DNA of 64,000 bases from Oryzias latipes (GCF_002234675.1 NC_019876.2:17615354-17679353), one strand, 5' to 3'. Positions 47,901 through 59,960 are shown, numbered from the stretch's first letter. The notes: generated from the letters alone by a model not told the origin. Translations and numbers: made by a program.

Positions 47901-48240
47901 TGTAACAGTTTTGCATTGGAGTTTGAATGTATCGTTAAAAATGTTTTATATTACTACATAATTAATTGACCTCTCGTGCTTTATTAGTGTGTTTCAACGC
48001 AACAGTTTGAGATTTCTGACCACATTTTGATGATCATAGGGGTCTGTACATGTCAAACAGACTTAGATTAGATTAGTGTGTTTATGTGTGCGTTGTTGCC
48101 CCCCCCCCACTCCTCCTCCCTAAAAGATTCAGGTAACGACCCCCGCCTGATGACGTCACCTGATTGATGCCATAATGTCATTACAGCAGGATCTGTTGGT
48201 GACGAACCGAAACGGCGTCCCGTCCTTTCCTCTGACTCGT
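44941..48240. other. Intergenic: simple repeats and a SINE/LINE tail fragment, no gene
   Basis: Contains a GT microsatellite (44982-44999), C runs at 45535-45549 (15 C) and 45773-45794 (22 C), then AT-rich sequence. 46620-46740 is a plus-strand tail of the tRNA-SINE/L2 type (GGGATAGGCTCCAGCAACCC, ending AGGATGGATG). Frames at 45087-45404 and 47764-47961 have no support. Confidence 0.6.
48151..48158 (+). promoter_or_regulatory. CRE-like site upstream of SLC7A7
   Basis: Perfect palindrome TGACGTCA, about 280 bases before the putative first-exon donor. Its position fits a promoter element; function is inferred. Confidence 0.45.
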
Positions 48241-48249
48241 TTCCTTGGT

Positions 48250-48439
48250 AATAAAAGAAGCAGAAATCCGTAAAGCGCAGTAGTCAAAACAGGAGGAAAC
48301 TGCAGCGGCGCGCAGAGGAGTCTGAGGCTTATTGGTTTTTATTAATTATTATTATTATTATTGACTTCAAATTAGTAGGAAGAACAGCTGATTTTTTTTG
48401 TAATCCGGTGATTTCTGTCAGGAGGAACCCTGGAGGAAG
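48250..48439 (+). promoter_or_regulatory. Putative SLC7A7 noncoding first exon
   Basis: GC-richer block (CTGCAGCGGCGCGCAGAGGA) ending in a strong donor GGAGGAAG|GTGAGTC at 48439/48440. It has no long frame and lies on the same strand as SLC7A7, whose coding exon is preceded by an acceptor at 50793. Confidence 0.5.
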
Positions 48440-49210
48440 GTGAGTCTTCACAGAAGCTGCTTGGAGAGCGTTTCTCTATTGATTTGGTTTTGATGATTGC
48501 TGTGCAGCAGACTCAATTTAACCTAACATTTATTAACTTTTTGAAAGTGATCATGAGGCTGGGTGACTTTTTTATCACCACAATCCTAATCTAGAGGGAG
48601 ACTTTTGGATCCGGATGTTATTTCATAGAAAAATCAGAAGGAAAGCTGCAATAGTTCAGTTTTTCTTTTACATTTTTATTGGTATAAGGTGCACATCCTG
48701 CAGCTCAATCTTAGCTGTCAAGGCTCTTTCCTCATATGGCTGTTTTGTCTCTACAGAGGGCTTTTCTTGATCTTCTTGGCAGCTTTGAGTGACTCAAGAG
48801 AGACAACTTATCAGCAGCATTTGGACCTTGCTCTCTGTTTTCTGTAAAAGCCTCACCTCTGTGTCTCTGGCACACTTCATCGGATCTTCAACCTATAGTC
48901 TCCTCTGTGAAGATGTCCTGCTGATGTGCTGCTGCCTCCAGGTACCTGAAACCAACCTCTTTTTCTGGTTAGATGAGAAGGAAAGAATGTTTCTGTGTTT
49001 GCTCACATCATGTTATCTCGTAGGCTTCAATGGTGCTGTATCTCAGCAAATACGCTTCTTACTGTTTACTACGCTCGGGGTCGATTATCCCATCAATGAT
49101 ATATTTATCTGATTGTCCATGAGTTTTTCTTTTATCAGTCTTTACTGCAAGTTTGTCACATATATGTGTTTTTTTGCTCCTCACCCATTCATTTTAACCC
49201 CATTTGTATC

Positions 49211-49738
49211 AAGACCCATTCTAAAAGAAATTGTGTTCGTAGTGTTTTTAACATGTTCTGGTGGCATTTTTCTCACGAAGGATGACTTTCTCAAGATGAT
49301 TAATCTGAAAATCGTATAATAAATTGCCTTAATCAAGTCATTGTGAATCAGGAGCAGATGAAAAAATGTCATTTGAAAAAGCTTGTAGTTGGGATGTGGA
49401 AAGTATGCTGGGCCAGCCACAGCTTAAAACTGTACTGTTTGATGGCTCCAATATTGTTTGCTGTTTTTGTTGTAATGTTAGGTGGGGGGGGGGGGGTGTG
49501 AGGGGCTGTAAGCTAGCAGAAGAGAGTGTTAACAGATGGATGATGGGAAGAGGGGGTTGGCTCACTCTGCATCAACAGTTCCGCCCACAACTCAGAGGCG
49601 AATTGCTGCTTTGTGGGAAACTATTTCCTTCAGAATTACTAAGATTTCTTGATCTTGGATAAATATGACATAATCATGATTAAAAGACCACCAGGAACGC
49701 TTTGAAAATAGATCAAGAGATGAGTGGAGTCTGACTAA
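49211..49738 (-). repeat. Family X repeat, copy K
   Basis: Reverse copy from AAGACCCATTCTAAAAGAAA to ATCAAGAGATGAGTGGAGTC. It contains a 13-G run (49484-49496). The coding-like centre is partly eroded (TTTGCTGTTTTTGTTGTAA replaces the start). Confidence 0.75.
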
Positions 49739-49799
49739 AAAAAAAACACATTTCTGAGACTCATATCTCAGTAGCAAAATTTCTAAAAAGCCAATTGTA

Positions 49800-49990
49800 T
49801 GTAACTGTCCATGTTTTTTGCCCTGTAGTTCATCATCATTCCACTAGAGGGCCTTTTAAAAACTTTTTCCCACTAGGGGCAGTAGAAGGGCATTTTCCGG
49901 CTCATTTCAAATTGGCTGCTTCCGTAAAACCTTTGGCGGGAATTTTCTCAACTTTACGATGAAAATAACTCATATTTTTAAATGACTACT
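49800..49990 (+). repeat. Short interspersed repeat related to 12300-12390
   Basis: Shares TGCCCTGTAGTTCATCATCA, CACTAGAGG and GGCAGTAGAAG with the earlier locus. Class unknown. Confidence 0.5.
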
Positions 49991-50410
49991 TGATGTATTG
50001 AATTAATTTGTTGATAATGAAGTCTTCAAAATGTTAAAAATATGTGTATCAAATTTAAGACAGTGGGTAAATAAGGTGCTTTTTTTGAACACACATGACA
50101 GTATTTGAAAGAAATATTGTTGTGAACAAAAACTTACAAAATCACCCAACATATCAGAATTGATACAATCTATATCTCATAAAGAAAATGATAGTTTATT
50201 TTGTTGACGATTACATCAGTTTAGAAAACATCTTAATTCCCCCAAATTAGATTTTCTGTCATTTCTTTATTGTAGTGGGCTTCACAGGGTTAACACAATT
50301 CTCAAAGTTCATGTTGGTCTCATAATTTAACCTGGTCTGTGCTAAAACAATGAACTTTGGAAAAACATGTGACTTGTCAGTGTGCTGACACTCTCAGGGC
50401 GTGCATGGAC

Positions 50411-50437
50411 GTGTGTGTGTGTGTGTGTGTGTGTGTG
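50411..50437 (+). repeat. GT dinucleotide microsatellite
   Basis: Uninterrupted (GT)13 run upstream of the SLC7A7 coding exon. Confidence 0.95.
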
Positions 50438-50793
50438 GATACGTGGGCGTCACACAGGCAAAACATGTCACAATCCGTGTTTTCTTCTTAGCTTTCGGTT
50501 GCTAATCAGGAGCCGGTGTTTTCAGGCATGTTTGCTCCTCTGCCTTTCTCTCTGTAAATACACTCAACCTTAAAAGGCCATTTGCAGCGCAGCCTAATGG
50601 TTCCCTGATCCACAACGCGTGTCCTCATGTTTTGTGCGTGCTTGTTCCTCGGTCAGGACTTGAGGCATTTCAATGGGTTGCTGTTTGACCAACTTAAATT
50701 TGTAATAAAATTGGTATTTATTGCACGGGTGCTGCCAGGAACCCGTCTCCACGGCAACAGCATCCCCTGATTTGACCTTGTGTGTGTTCACAG

Positions 50794-50817
50794 ATGGCCG
50801 GGGCCAAACGGAGATAA
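50794..50817 (+). promoter_or_regulatory. SLC7A7 upstream ORF at the start of the coding exon
   Basis: After the acceptor GTTCACAG (50793) the exon opens directly with ATGGCCGGGG and encodes MAGAKRR then TAA. This is 92 bases before the main ATG at 50910. It may reduce initiation at the main start. Confidence 0.45.
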
Positions 50818-50909
50818 CAGGAGGAAAAAGAAAAACAGAGAAAAAAATCAATCTTCTGTGTCTGTGACTGTGATCCCTGAGTGGAAACTGTTCTGATTAA
50901 GCAGGAACA

Positions 50910-53900
50910 ATGGCGTCTTACAGTCCTGCTCCCACCCAAGAGGGGACAAATGGGGGCCCACCGTCTTTAAAGTCTGGAAGTTCTGATGAGTCCATGAAGC
51001 TAAAGAAGGAGATCTCCCTTCTGAACGGGGTCTGCTTGATTGTGGGTAACATGATCGGCTCCGGGATCTTCGTCTCCCCCAAAGGCGTGCTCATCCACAG
51101 CGCCTCCTACGGTCTCTCCTTGGTGGTGTGGACCATTGGTGGGATCTTCTCCATATTCGGGGCCTTATGCTACGCCGAGCTGGGCACCACCATTACTAAG
51201 TCAGGGGCATCATACGCCTACATCCTGGAGGCCTTTGGGGGTTTCCTCGCCTTCATCCGCCTGTGGACGTCCCTGCTGATCATCGAACCGACCAGCCAGG
51301 CCGTCATCGCCATCACTTTCTCCAACTACATGGTGCAGCCCATCTTCCCCACCTGCATAGCGCCGTACGTGGCCAACAGGCTGCTGGCAGCTGCTTGTAT
51401 ATGTAAGTACACATCTGTTCCATTAGTTCTTTGTTTCACCACAGGCCAAACACGTGAACTGTGAGGGTTGGAGAAGTGAAAGATGGTGACGTGGCGACCG
51501 CAGTCAGCCGGTCAGCTGCAGAAAGTCCCGCTGACGTTATATGAAAGAGGAACGGATCCTCCCTGAAATCTTGGTTTTGAGGAGATAAAAAGAAAAACCT
51601 TTTCGCTCAATCAGCAGTAATAACGCAAAATTGTGCAGAGTCACAGCTTTTTAGACTCAGAGTGAATGCGAAAGTCTTCATAAACGAAGAATCCAACATT
51701 TCTGTGTTGAAACCAGTGTAACTAAAACTTTCTATACTCACCAACCACTTTATTAGGGGGACTTTGGTAGTACTGGTACTTTAGCCTTCAGATCTGTCTT
51801 AATCCTTGGTGGCAGAGTTTGGTCAATATGTACCAAAACTCTCTTCAGAGATCAGAGAGTTTGGTACATATTGACATGATAGGATCACACAGTTGCTGCA
51901 GATTTGTCGGCTGCACATCCATGATGCCAATCTCCCATTCCATCACATCCCAAAGGTGATCTATTGGGTTGAGATCTGGTGACTGTAGAGGCCATTTGAG
52001 TCCAATGAACTCATTGTCATGTTCAAGAAGCCAGTTTGACATGATTCCAGCTTTATGACATGGCGTCTTGTCCTGCTGGAAGTAGCCATCAGAAGATGGT
52101 ACACTGTGGTCAGAAAGGGATGGACATGGTCAACAGCAATACTCAGAAAGGTGTTGTAATGATGCTTAATTGGTTCTAAGGGGGTTAAAATTTTCCAAGA
52201 AAAATATCCCCCACACCATAATACCACCACCACCAGCCTGAACCGTTGATACAAGGCAGGATGGATCCGTGCTTTCATGTTGTCGATGCCAAGTTCTGAC
52301 CCTACCATCCACAGGTCATAACAGAAATGGAGACTTATCAGACCAGACAACGTTTTCTAATCTTCTATTGTCCAGCTTTAGTGAGTCTGTGTGAATTGTA
52401 GCTTCTGGTTCCTGTTCTTAGCTGACAGACGTGGTCCCCGGTGTGGTTTTCTGCTGCTGTAGTCCATCTGCCTCAAGGTTGGACGTGTTGTGAGTTCAGA
52501 GATGCTCTTCTGCAGACCTCAGTTGTAACCAGTGGCTATTTGAGTCACTGTTGCCTTTTGGTTGGAATCAGTCTGGCCACTCTCTGCTGACCTCTAGCAT
52601 CAACAAATCATTTCCGTCCGCAAACCTGCTTAATGGGTATTTTCTCTTTTTTGGACCATTATCTGTAAAATCTACAGATTGTTATGGGTGAAAATCCCAG
52701 TAGATCAGCAGTTTTGGACATACTCAGACCAGCTCATCTGGCACCAACAACCAATGCCACATTTAAAGATACTTCAATCATCTTTCTTCCTCATTCTGAT
52801 GCTCACTTTGAACTACAGCAGATCATCTTGACCATGTCTACATGCCTAAATGCATTGAATTGCTGCCCTGTTATCGGCTAATTAAACATTTGTGTTAATG
52901 AGCAGTTGGACAGGTGTGCTTAATAAAGTGGCCGGTGAATGTTTGTAAATTATTAACAAATAAAACACACAACAAGCTTGGAAAGTGTGACGGATAAATC
53001 CTGAAACTTAGCAACAATCATATTGTTCTCGTTTGCCATCAGATTCACATTCATTCTCCTTCTTCCCTGCAAAAAAAAAATCAAAAATCAAACTGCATGT
53101 GCAGTATCCAGCACACGTGCGTACACACCTGTGGCGTTCATGATAAGCCGTGATCAGAGGGCTGATAGCTGGGAGGTAAAGTCCTCCCTCGCAGGAACAA
53201 TCTGACCTCCACCTGAAGCTCCACTGACAGCTCAGCACTGCAGTGAACCGTAAAACCAAACCCACTTCCTGTCTGTGATGATTCATTAAGTGATTATGTG
53301 GATGAAAACAATAAAGTAACTTTACAATGATAAATCGCTTTTTTTTATTATTTTGCAGGAAGCCTTAGAAAGATTTTACTTTTTCAGAGGAAAAAAACAC
53401 TCAAACTTGATTGGAATGTTCATCATGGAGTTATTTTCTGTTACAGATTTACAATCTTATTTCAATCCACCACCTCTTCAACTGCTTTTAACTAGTTAGA
53501 TTTCTGTAGATTGAAGATACAGATTTGACATGTTTTGATATATATTCTTTTAAATCGTTGTGTTGAATTGTACATTTTAATATTGAATTTTAAATTGCAA
53601 AATGAATTTTCATATTCCAAGCTTGAATTGGATATGGAATTGTCAATTAAAAAATGTGTTTTTAAACTGCATGATCAAATTGCAAATTTAATTATTAATT
53701 GAGAATTGCATATTACTTTAAATTATGACTCAAACAAACTTCCATACCTCACACCCCTCAATTTTTTGTCATTTCTTTACAAATTTCTAAAAGTCAAATG
53801 CCCTTTGCCCCTGATAGGTAATATTACCCACTGGGTTAAGCATTCTCAGACAATTCGTTAAAAAAAGAACCCTCAACATTTTTGACTGTAATTTATTTCT

Positions 53901-56900
53901 TAAGTTTTCATTAAAATATGATATTTAGAAATCAATTCATAATTCTTGCTTTATTGTTTCATTCATCAGGTCAGTTTTCAAAACTAAAAGGCTTATGTCT
54001 TTTCTTAAAATCAGTTTCCAAACGGAGAATTTTTTAAAGTCCCTTAAAAAGCTGTTTGAGTTAGATTGGATTGATTTTAAGTAAAATTCTTCTTTTACAT
54101 ATTTCTTCTCTTTTTTAAAAATATACTTTTTATTTATCCCACAATGGGGAAATTGTTCTCTGCACTTTAACCCATCCCCTGGGGGGAGCGGTGAGCTGCA
54201 GACCAGCCATGCTCGGGGGGCGACAGCTGGCTGAGGTAGAGCGGTCGAATTCTGATCAGCAAATCACAGGTTTGGTTTCATGTGCTGAAGTGTCCTTGAG
54301 CAAGACACTGTACCCCATTTTGTTCCCAGTAATTACAAGTTGGTCCAGTGTTCGACAGTGGAGCTGCCATCAGTGTGTGAATGTGTGTGAATGGACTGTG
54401 ACTGTAAAGCACTTTGGGCCTTAAGGTCGATACTACCGCCATAGCATCTTGATTATTAAACTGGCATAAATAGAGGACACATTTTAGCTGCTGCATATTA
54501 AGAGTTTGAGCTTTTTCATTTGTTTTCATTTTTCATTTGGTCAGCCAGAGTCCACTGACTGTACATGAGAACTGGACTGAGTGATCCCTCCCTCCTTGCG
54601 TTCCAGGACAGGAAGTATCGTCTGGCTCCAATAAGCCAAAGAAAGATGGATTTCTATAGAGAAATAAACAGTTATTACTCTGTCAATATATTTATATGGA
54701 ATAAACATTCTTCATCTGGAAACATCTTGTGCTTAGAGCATGCTTTCAAGTGATAGTACTTCTAACAAGCTCACTTCTGATTGGTGAGAGTGGTTGCCAT
54801 AGAAACCTCAACTCACACCGACTTGAACCAATCATTGTTTACTGACGTCGTCTGGCTCCAATACAGCGGTGTCTGTATTGCAAAAAAAAAAAAAGGAGAG
54901 CGAATTGAGTCTCAAACCTGATCCAAGATCTCTCGGCTTTCTTTCATTCCACTGTCAGTGCAACACTCCTCTGCTTACATCAGAATCATTGTCCCTCTCC
55001 ATCATTTCCATCCCAGTTATTCTGTTTTGGATGTCCTGATGGAAACTGCTTGTTCTGATCCTCCAGTTGTCTATAAGTGGAGGAAGATGATAGTGGGATT
55101 AATTCAGTGGCTGGGACAGAGGAGTGAGCAGTGATACGATAGTGATAGTCTTCTTGACTAAGATGTAGGTCAGCGTGGTGAGAGAATTCCTGCAGATAAA
55201 GGAGGTTAACTCTTTGGCAAATGAAATACCAGGACTTGTGTAACCCTGTGCTATCCTAGGCCCTTTACCATTGGGAGTGGGGTCATCTAGACCCACTAGA
55301 CAGTGCTCTGAACCTTTTTTCTTCAATGATTTGTGATCTTCACTGGTGTCCATGGATTACATGAAATCTTTCCACCTTTCTACACCTTTGTCATGGTAGG
55401 GAGAACACATCAATGGAAGGGTGGGGTCATCTAAGATAGCACAAGGGTTAAAAGCATCCAAAAAAAAAGAAAAGTTGCATCCACAAAAGCTCAGTGTTGC
55501 TCTAGAACAGCAGCAGCTCATAGCCTCCACCTTTTTGAAGTAGGCGAATCGTGAGCTGATAAAAGTCCAGAGGAAGATAAGGACAGGGAGAAGCTCAAAA
55601 ACATGTTTTTCACTGCGTTCAAGGTAAAGGAAGGCAAACACTTAAGAAATAGAGTAGCGTATCACACTTTTCTTATCGGCAGTTTCAGTTTTCAATTTGT
55701 AGTCTCAACTTCACTGCAAAAAGAGGTAGCCTAAAATAGAACAAAGAACACCAACCCTAAGAAGAAAATCATTAGAGAGAAGTAAAATGATCATTTATAC
55801 TTCCACGCAAGCACTCAAAAAGGGAAGTATTGGCTAAAAAAGCTAACTGTTACCGTACATAAAATTACTTCAAACTGAATGTTATACATCCCAATAAAAA
55901 GTATTCTTTGCTTGTTCTAAACAAGTGGTTTATATTTTTAGAGTTTTTATGAACCTAATTAAATATTCAATTTGACCTCAGTGACAAAAAATAAAAGGAA
56001 TAAGTGAAAATGACACATTTCACTACAGAACGTGAACAAAATAGTACAAGTAGGCATGTCTTAATAAATTCTGATATCATGTTTGATAGATTTACTGTGG
56101 CCTCTCCATGTTATGAAGGAATTCTGTTTGATCAAATGCATTCAGATGTCTTATGAACTTTTCTTGAATCCAGCAATTTGAGTTTTTTTAAAGTCATAAA
56201 TCAAGTTTGCCAAGAGTTTGGATTGTGGGATCACAATCAGGATTTTGTTTCATTTTAATAATAGCTTTCTTATTTCTAGATCCTAGCTCTTAGTAAGATA
56301 AAAAGAAATTATTGAAATTATGAGAAAACCTTGGAAAAATGTTTAGCAAAAATGAGTTAAACAGCTTATAACCTGGTAAAATATCTTAAATATCTAAAAA
56401 TAAGGTTTGAAATCTTTGCAAGTATCAAATAGTTTGCAGTTTTCAAGCCAAATTTAGTTGCAGTTGTAGCTGAAAAACTCTGGTTCCAGTTTTTCTCGTC
56501 TCCTTGTGTTTCCGCGAACGCGTCTTGCTTCGCATGTGCTGCACTCAGCTGTTTCCTCGTCTGACAAACAACAGGCCAGTTTGCTGCAGTCAGCAGCAGC
56601 GCTTCCTTAAACCGGCCACGCGGAAACACGCTGGCACACGCACAGTTTACGGGGCAAATGTCACCACTGACCCGTTTTTTCAAAGTCTGACTAACCGCTG
56701 CTTACTCACAGGTTTGTTGACCTTTGTGAACTGCGCCTATGTGAAGTGGGGCACCAGGGTCCAGGACTTCTTCACCTACGCCAAAGTCCTGGCTCTCATC
56801 GCTGTCATCATCACCGGCCTGGTGAAGATCGGACAAGGTGCTCAGGCAGTCACTCACTCAACCTTAATAATCATTTAATCCCTGGAAATGTCAATCATGC

Positions 56901-59627
56901 GAAGCAGAGAGGATGATCTACAACCAGCTAATGATTATTTGCTTAAACTGCTGAATGATAGAACACAAACTCAGAAAACCTCATCATGTCATTAATAATT
57001 ACGTGGCTGTTTTCCAGGTTACACGCAGAACTTTGATGGCATGTTCGATGGCTCCTCTCGGGACCCCGGACACCTCGCCCTGGCTCTTTACTCGGCGCTC
57101 TTCTCCTACTCTGGATGGGACACGCTCAACTTTGTCACAGAGGAAATCAAAAACCCAGAGAGGTGAGCCGGTTCCCCACAATGACAGGCTTTGGTAAAAA
57201 TATGAAAAACCACAGAAAATATTCTTCGCAACCTTTACTCGGCTCTGCTGACAGCAGCAGGTTATAGTGGGTGGAGTCAGAAAACAAAGTCCATCTTTAA
57301 AGCTATTTTTCCCTTCTTTTTATTTGACATTTTGAAAACACACTTTAATTGGATTGGTGACTTTAGACACTCAAAACCTGATAAGGACTTATGACTCAAC
57401 TTATTTACAAAAATCCATTCAATAAGTAAAATGTCTCCCTCAATTGAGTTTTATTTTAAAAGCAAGAAACAGTAAGTTCTGCTTTGGCATGAAAAGCTCT
57501 GATATGTATTTCCATCACGTTTATTAAAAAAAAACTGTCATGAAGCCCTGCTCTGATCATCTTTTGAGTTATTTCAAAAGTGTTCCCAGTGTTCTTTTAA
57601 TTATGTTTATGCCATTTTTAGCCAAAATCCATAAAACTGTAACGTTTTCTAGGACATAGTTTCTGCAGAGTGACAGTAGTTTATTAGAAATTCACCTCCA
57701 AGTTGTGGGCAGGACCGCCCCCCTTTCCCTCCCCATGAATGAGAGTTCGTGGCAGGGAGCTTGTGGCCGCCCAGCGTATTTTCCACGTCACAATTCCATC
57801 TTTTTTTCAAACAACATTTTTTTCTCTGCTCCTGATTCACAACGATTTGAACCCAAAAAATCCCCAGGAATGGAATTTTGAGTTTAATTTTCTTTCTATA
57901 TGTTCTCCATTATCAGAATAAGGCTACAAGAACATGTATTGCCTTTTTTTTCCTTCTTTTTTTTAACTTGTCCTGTCCAACAACTGGGCAGGCAGATGAG
58001 AACTGAGGGCCTCTTGTGTAGGACATATTTTACTTTAACAACAGTGGTTGTTAATCTTCAGACAAACCAAAGTTATGTCTGAATAAACCCCTTTTGTAAT
58101 TGAGGCCAAACTTTATTAATTTCAATCATGTTTGAAAATCTTTGGTGTTGGACTGGACGGAAAAGGAAAGAAGCTTCCTGCCATTTTTTAAGGCTTTCAA
58201 AAAAGATGGGCGGCTCAAAACTTGGGTTATTTTCATATTTCTGGCAGTGAGTAAATGTAGAAGGTTTTAGGTTTCACAAGTTTCATTGAGACCAAAATAA
58301 GAAGCATAATTTTCATTTTCCTATCCATAGGCAGATAACAGAGTTTTTTTGGTTCCCTTTCAGTGATGGAATAAAAAATCAAAGAACAAAAATGTTTTGA
58401 CTTTTTAATCATATTTATTAAGCAAAAGACAAAAGCTTAGCGAGTAGAATAAAAATACAAAGCTCTAGCCTTGATTTGATGTACTGAACATTGATCAAAA
58501 GAGTAAAAAGACTGTTTGATAGGATCACAAGCTTTTCCCAAAGTTCCCAGGCAGATTAAATGACAAACAGCTCCAGATCCTCATCATTCCCTCTCCCACA
58601 GAGACCCTTTGAGGGTTTTGCTCACCAATCCTGTCGCCCTCTGTTGTTTGTTTCCATAAACTGCAGGAATCTACCTTTGGCCATCGCCATTTCCATGCCC
58701 ATAGTGACTGTGATCTACATTCTGACCAATGTGGCCTATTACACCATCCTCCCCATCAACGCAATCCTGGACAGCGACGCCGTGGCGGTGGTGAGTGCCT
58801 GACCTCCTTTTTCAGCTTCGTGCTTGCTTTGGTTTAAACCATCCGCCGTCGTTCTCCCGCAGACGTTCGCAGACCAGGTGTTTGGAGTGATGAACTGGAC
58901 CATTCCTCTGGCCGTGGCTCTGTCCTGCTTCGGAGGACTCAATGCTTCCATCGTTGCGGCCTCCAGGTGTGGGATCGCTCTTTGAAAACGTCCCCAAGCT
59001 CGCCGTCGATACTCTTCTTCATGTTGTTGTTGTTGTTTCCCATAAGGCTTTTCTTCGTGGGATCCAGGGAGGGCCACCTGCCCGACTTCCTGTGCATGAT
59101 CCATGTCAGCCGCTACACTCCCATCCCTGCGCTGCTCTTCAACGTCAGTTCACCCTCATCATCTTCATTCTTTCATTCAGTAAACCTGGAGTTTTGACCG
59201 TCTTTCTGTGTGCCTGCAGGGTTTCATGGCTCTCATTTATCTGTGTGTGGAGGACGTCTTCAGGCTCATTAACTACTACAGCTTCAGCTACTGGTTCTTT
59301 GTGGGTCTGTCTATTCTAGGACAGCTTTACCTGCGCTGGAAGGAGCCAGACAGAGTCAGACCGCTGAAGGTGAGGAACCCCAAAGCCGCTGAGGTTAGTG
59401 ACACACTTCTGCTGGACTGACAATGATCTTCTGCCTCCCACAGCTCAGTCTGATCTACCCCATCATCTTCTGCATCCTCACCGTCTTCCTGGTGGTGGTG
59501 CCCCTCTATAGCGACACCATCAACTCTCTGATCGGCATCGGCATCGCCCTGTCAGGAGTGCCGGTTTACTTCCTCTGCTGCTACACTCCAGCCTATAAGA
59601 GGCCGCTGTGGCTGCGAAACTTTATCG
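50910..59627 (+). CDS. slc7a7: SLC7A7 (y+LAT1), cationic/neutral amino-acid exchanger light chain; last exon outside the window
   Basis: Twelve-helix plasma-membrane transporter that pairs with SLC3A2 (4F2hc) and exports cationic amino acids in exchange for neutral ones plus sodium (established knowledge). Exons seen: 50910-51402, 56712-56837, 57018-57162, 58667-58790, 58863-58966, 59047-59143, 59220-59369, 59444-59627; 1423 nt = 474 codons plus 1 base, phases kept. Landmarks: [55 protein letters not shown], the [10 protein letters not shown] substrate-site motif in helix 1, [58 protein letters not shown] and [19 protein letters not shown]. It is closer to SLC7A7 than SLC7A6 by the start [10 protein letters not shown] and overall sequence, but SLC7A6 cannot be fully excluded by eye. 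The donor TATCG|GTGAGA at 59627 calls for one more short exon. Confidence 0.92.
51735..52949 (-). mobile_element. Tc1/mariner-like transposon with broken transposase, in SLC7A7 intron 1
   Basis: Inverted ends: CTCACCAACCACTTTATTAG on the left, and the reverse complement of TTAATAAAGTGGCCGGTGAA on the right. The minus strand shows transposase pieces in shifted frames: [15 protein letters not shown] (about 52090-52130), then [20 protein letters not shown] followed by [16 protein letters not shown] (51845-52042). The SPDLNPI.HLWD block is the C-terminal DDE-region signature of Tc1-like enzymes. Frame shifts and stops make it inactive. Confidence 0.88.
52950..54129. other. SLC7A7 intron 1, AT-rich, nothing identified
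   Basis: 53340-54120 is strongly AT-rich with several ATTGAATT-type runs. No exon, TIR or SINE is recognised. Confidence 0.5.
54130..54470 (+). mobile_element. tRNA-derived SINE in SLC7A7 intron 1
   Basis: Leading block TTTATTTATCCCACAATGGG and CCCATCCCCTGGGGGGAGCG. A tRNA-like part follows with CTGAGGTAGAGCGGTCG (A box) and GGTTTGGTTTC (B box), then TGTCCTTGAGCAAGACACTG and GTGACTGTAAAGCACTTTGG, phrases typical of fish SINEs. Possibly a composite of two related elements. Confidence 0.75.
54553..54920. mobile_element. Family M MITE, copy 2 (one end missing or eroded)
   Basis: Begins CACTGACTGTACATGAGAAC with TGGACTGAGTGATCCCTCC, matching the right arm of the copy in the SALL2 3' region. The internal phrase AACCAATCATTGTTTACTGACGTCGTC matches that copy's reversed sequence loosely. 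The second terminal repeat was not found. Confidence 0.65.
55241..55451. mobile_element. piggyBac-like MITE in SLC7A7 intron 1
   Basis: Left end TAACCCTGTGCTATCCTAGG; right end, reversed, TTAACCCTTGTGCTATCTTA. The TTAA at the right junction and the CCC-initial ends suggest piggyBac (TTAA target). It contains two versions of GGGGTCATCTA near the ends. 211 bp, noncoding. Confidence 0.75.
55452..56711. other. SLC7A7 intron 1, 3' part
   Basis: AT-rich sequence up to the exon 2 acceptor at 56711. 55710-55760 (CACTGCAAAAAGAGGTAGCC) resembles the ACACTGCAAAAA repeat end at 11.94 kb. No exon. Confidence 0.45.
57540..57945 (+). repeat. Family X repeat, copy L, in SLC7A7 intron 3
   Basis: Forward copy: GCCCTGCTCTGATCATCTTT at the start, CTAGGACATAGTTTCTGCAG inside, and CTCCATTATCAGAATAAGGC near the end. 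The ATG segment is deleted, leaving GGGAGCTTGTGGCCGCCCAG. Confidence 0.75.
57946..58666. other. SLC7A7 intron 3, remaining part
   Basis: AT-rich, no further element recognised before the exon 4 acceptor at 58666. Confidence 0.45.
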
Positions 59628-59704
59628 GTGAGACTTTTAGAAGTTTCTTCTTCTAATTTTCTTTTTGTTCAGCGGCTAAAAAAATGTAGTGTTTGGTTGT
59701 AATT

Positions 59705-59960
59705 TGGGGCTGCACGGTGGGGTGGTGGTTAGCACTGCTTCAGACCCCGGCTGGGTTCTTTCTGTGTGGAGTTTAAGTGTTCTTTCCATGGATCCGGGCA
59801 CTGCGGCTTCATCTCACAGTCCAGAAACATGCTTCATAGCTAAACTGTTGATTTTAAATGGCCCCTTTATGTGAATGTGGGGACAGGCTCTAGAAACCCT
59901 GTGACCTCAAAAGGTATTTATTAGGCAGGTTCAGAAAATGGACGAATTGGTTTTAATTTG
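59705..59960 (+). mobile_element. Decayed tRNA-derived SINE, opposite orientation to the one at 21.9 kb
   Basis: Head GGGGCTGCACGGTGGGGTGG with TGGTTAGCACTGCTTCAGAC, middle TCTGTGTGGAGTTTAAGTGT and CAGTCCAGAAACATGCTTCA, tail GGGGACAGGCTCTAGAAACC. Same family as 21935-22287, more diverged. Confidence 0.75.

Noticed and set aside
56504-56711. N-terminal part of a 124-aa frame running into SLC7A7 exon 2
   Set aside because: Intronic read-through; the acceptor at 56711 and homology start define the true exon.
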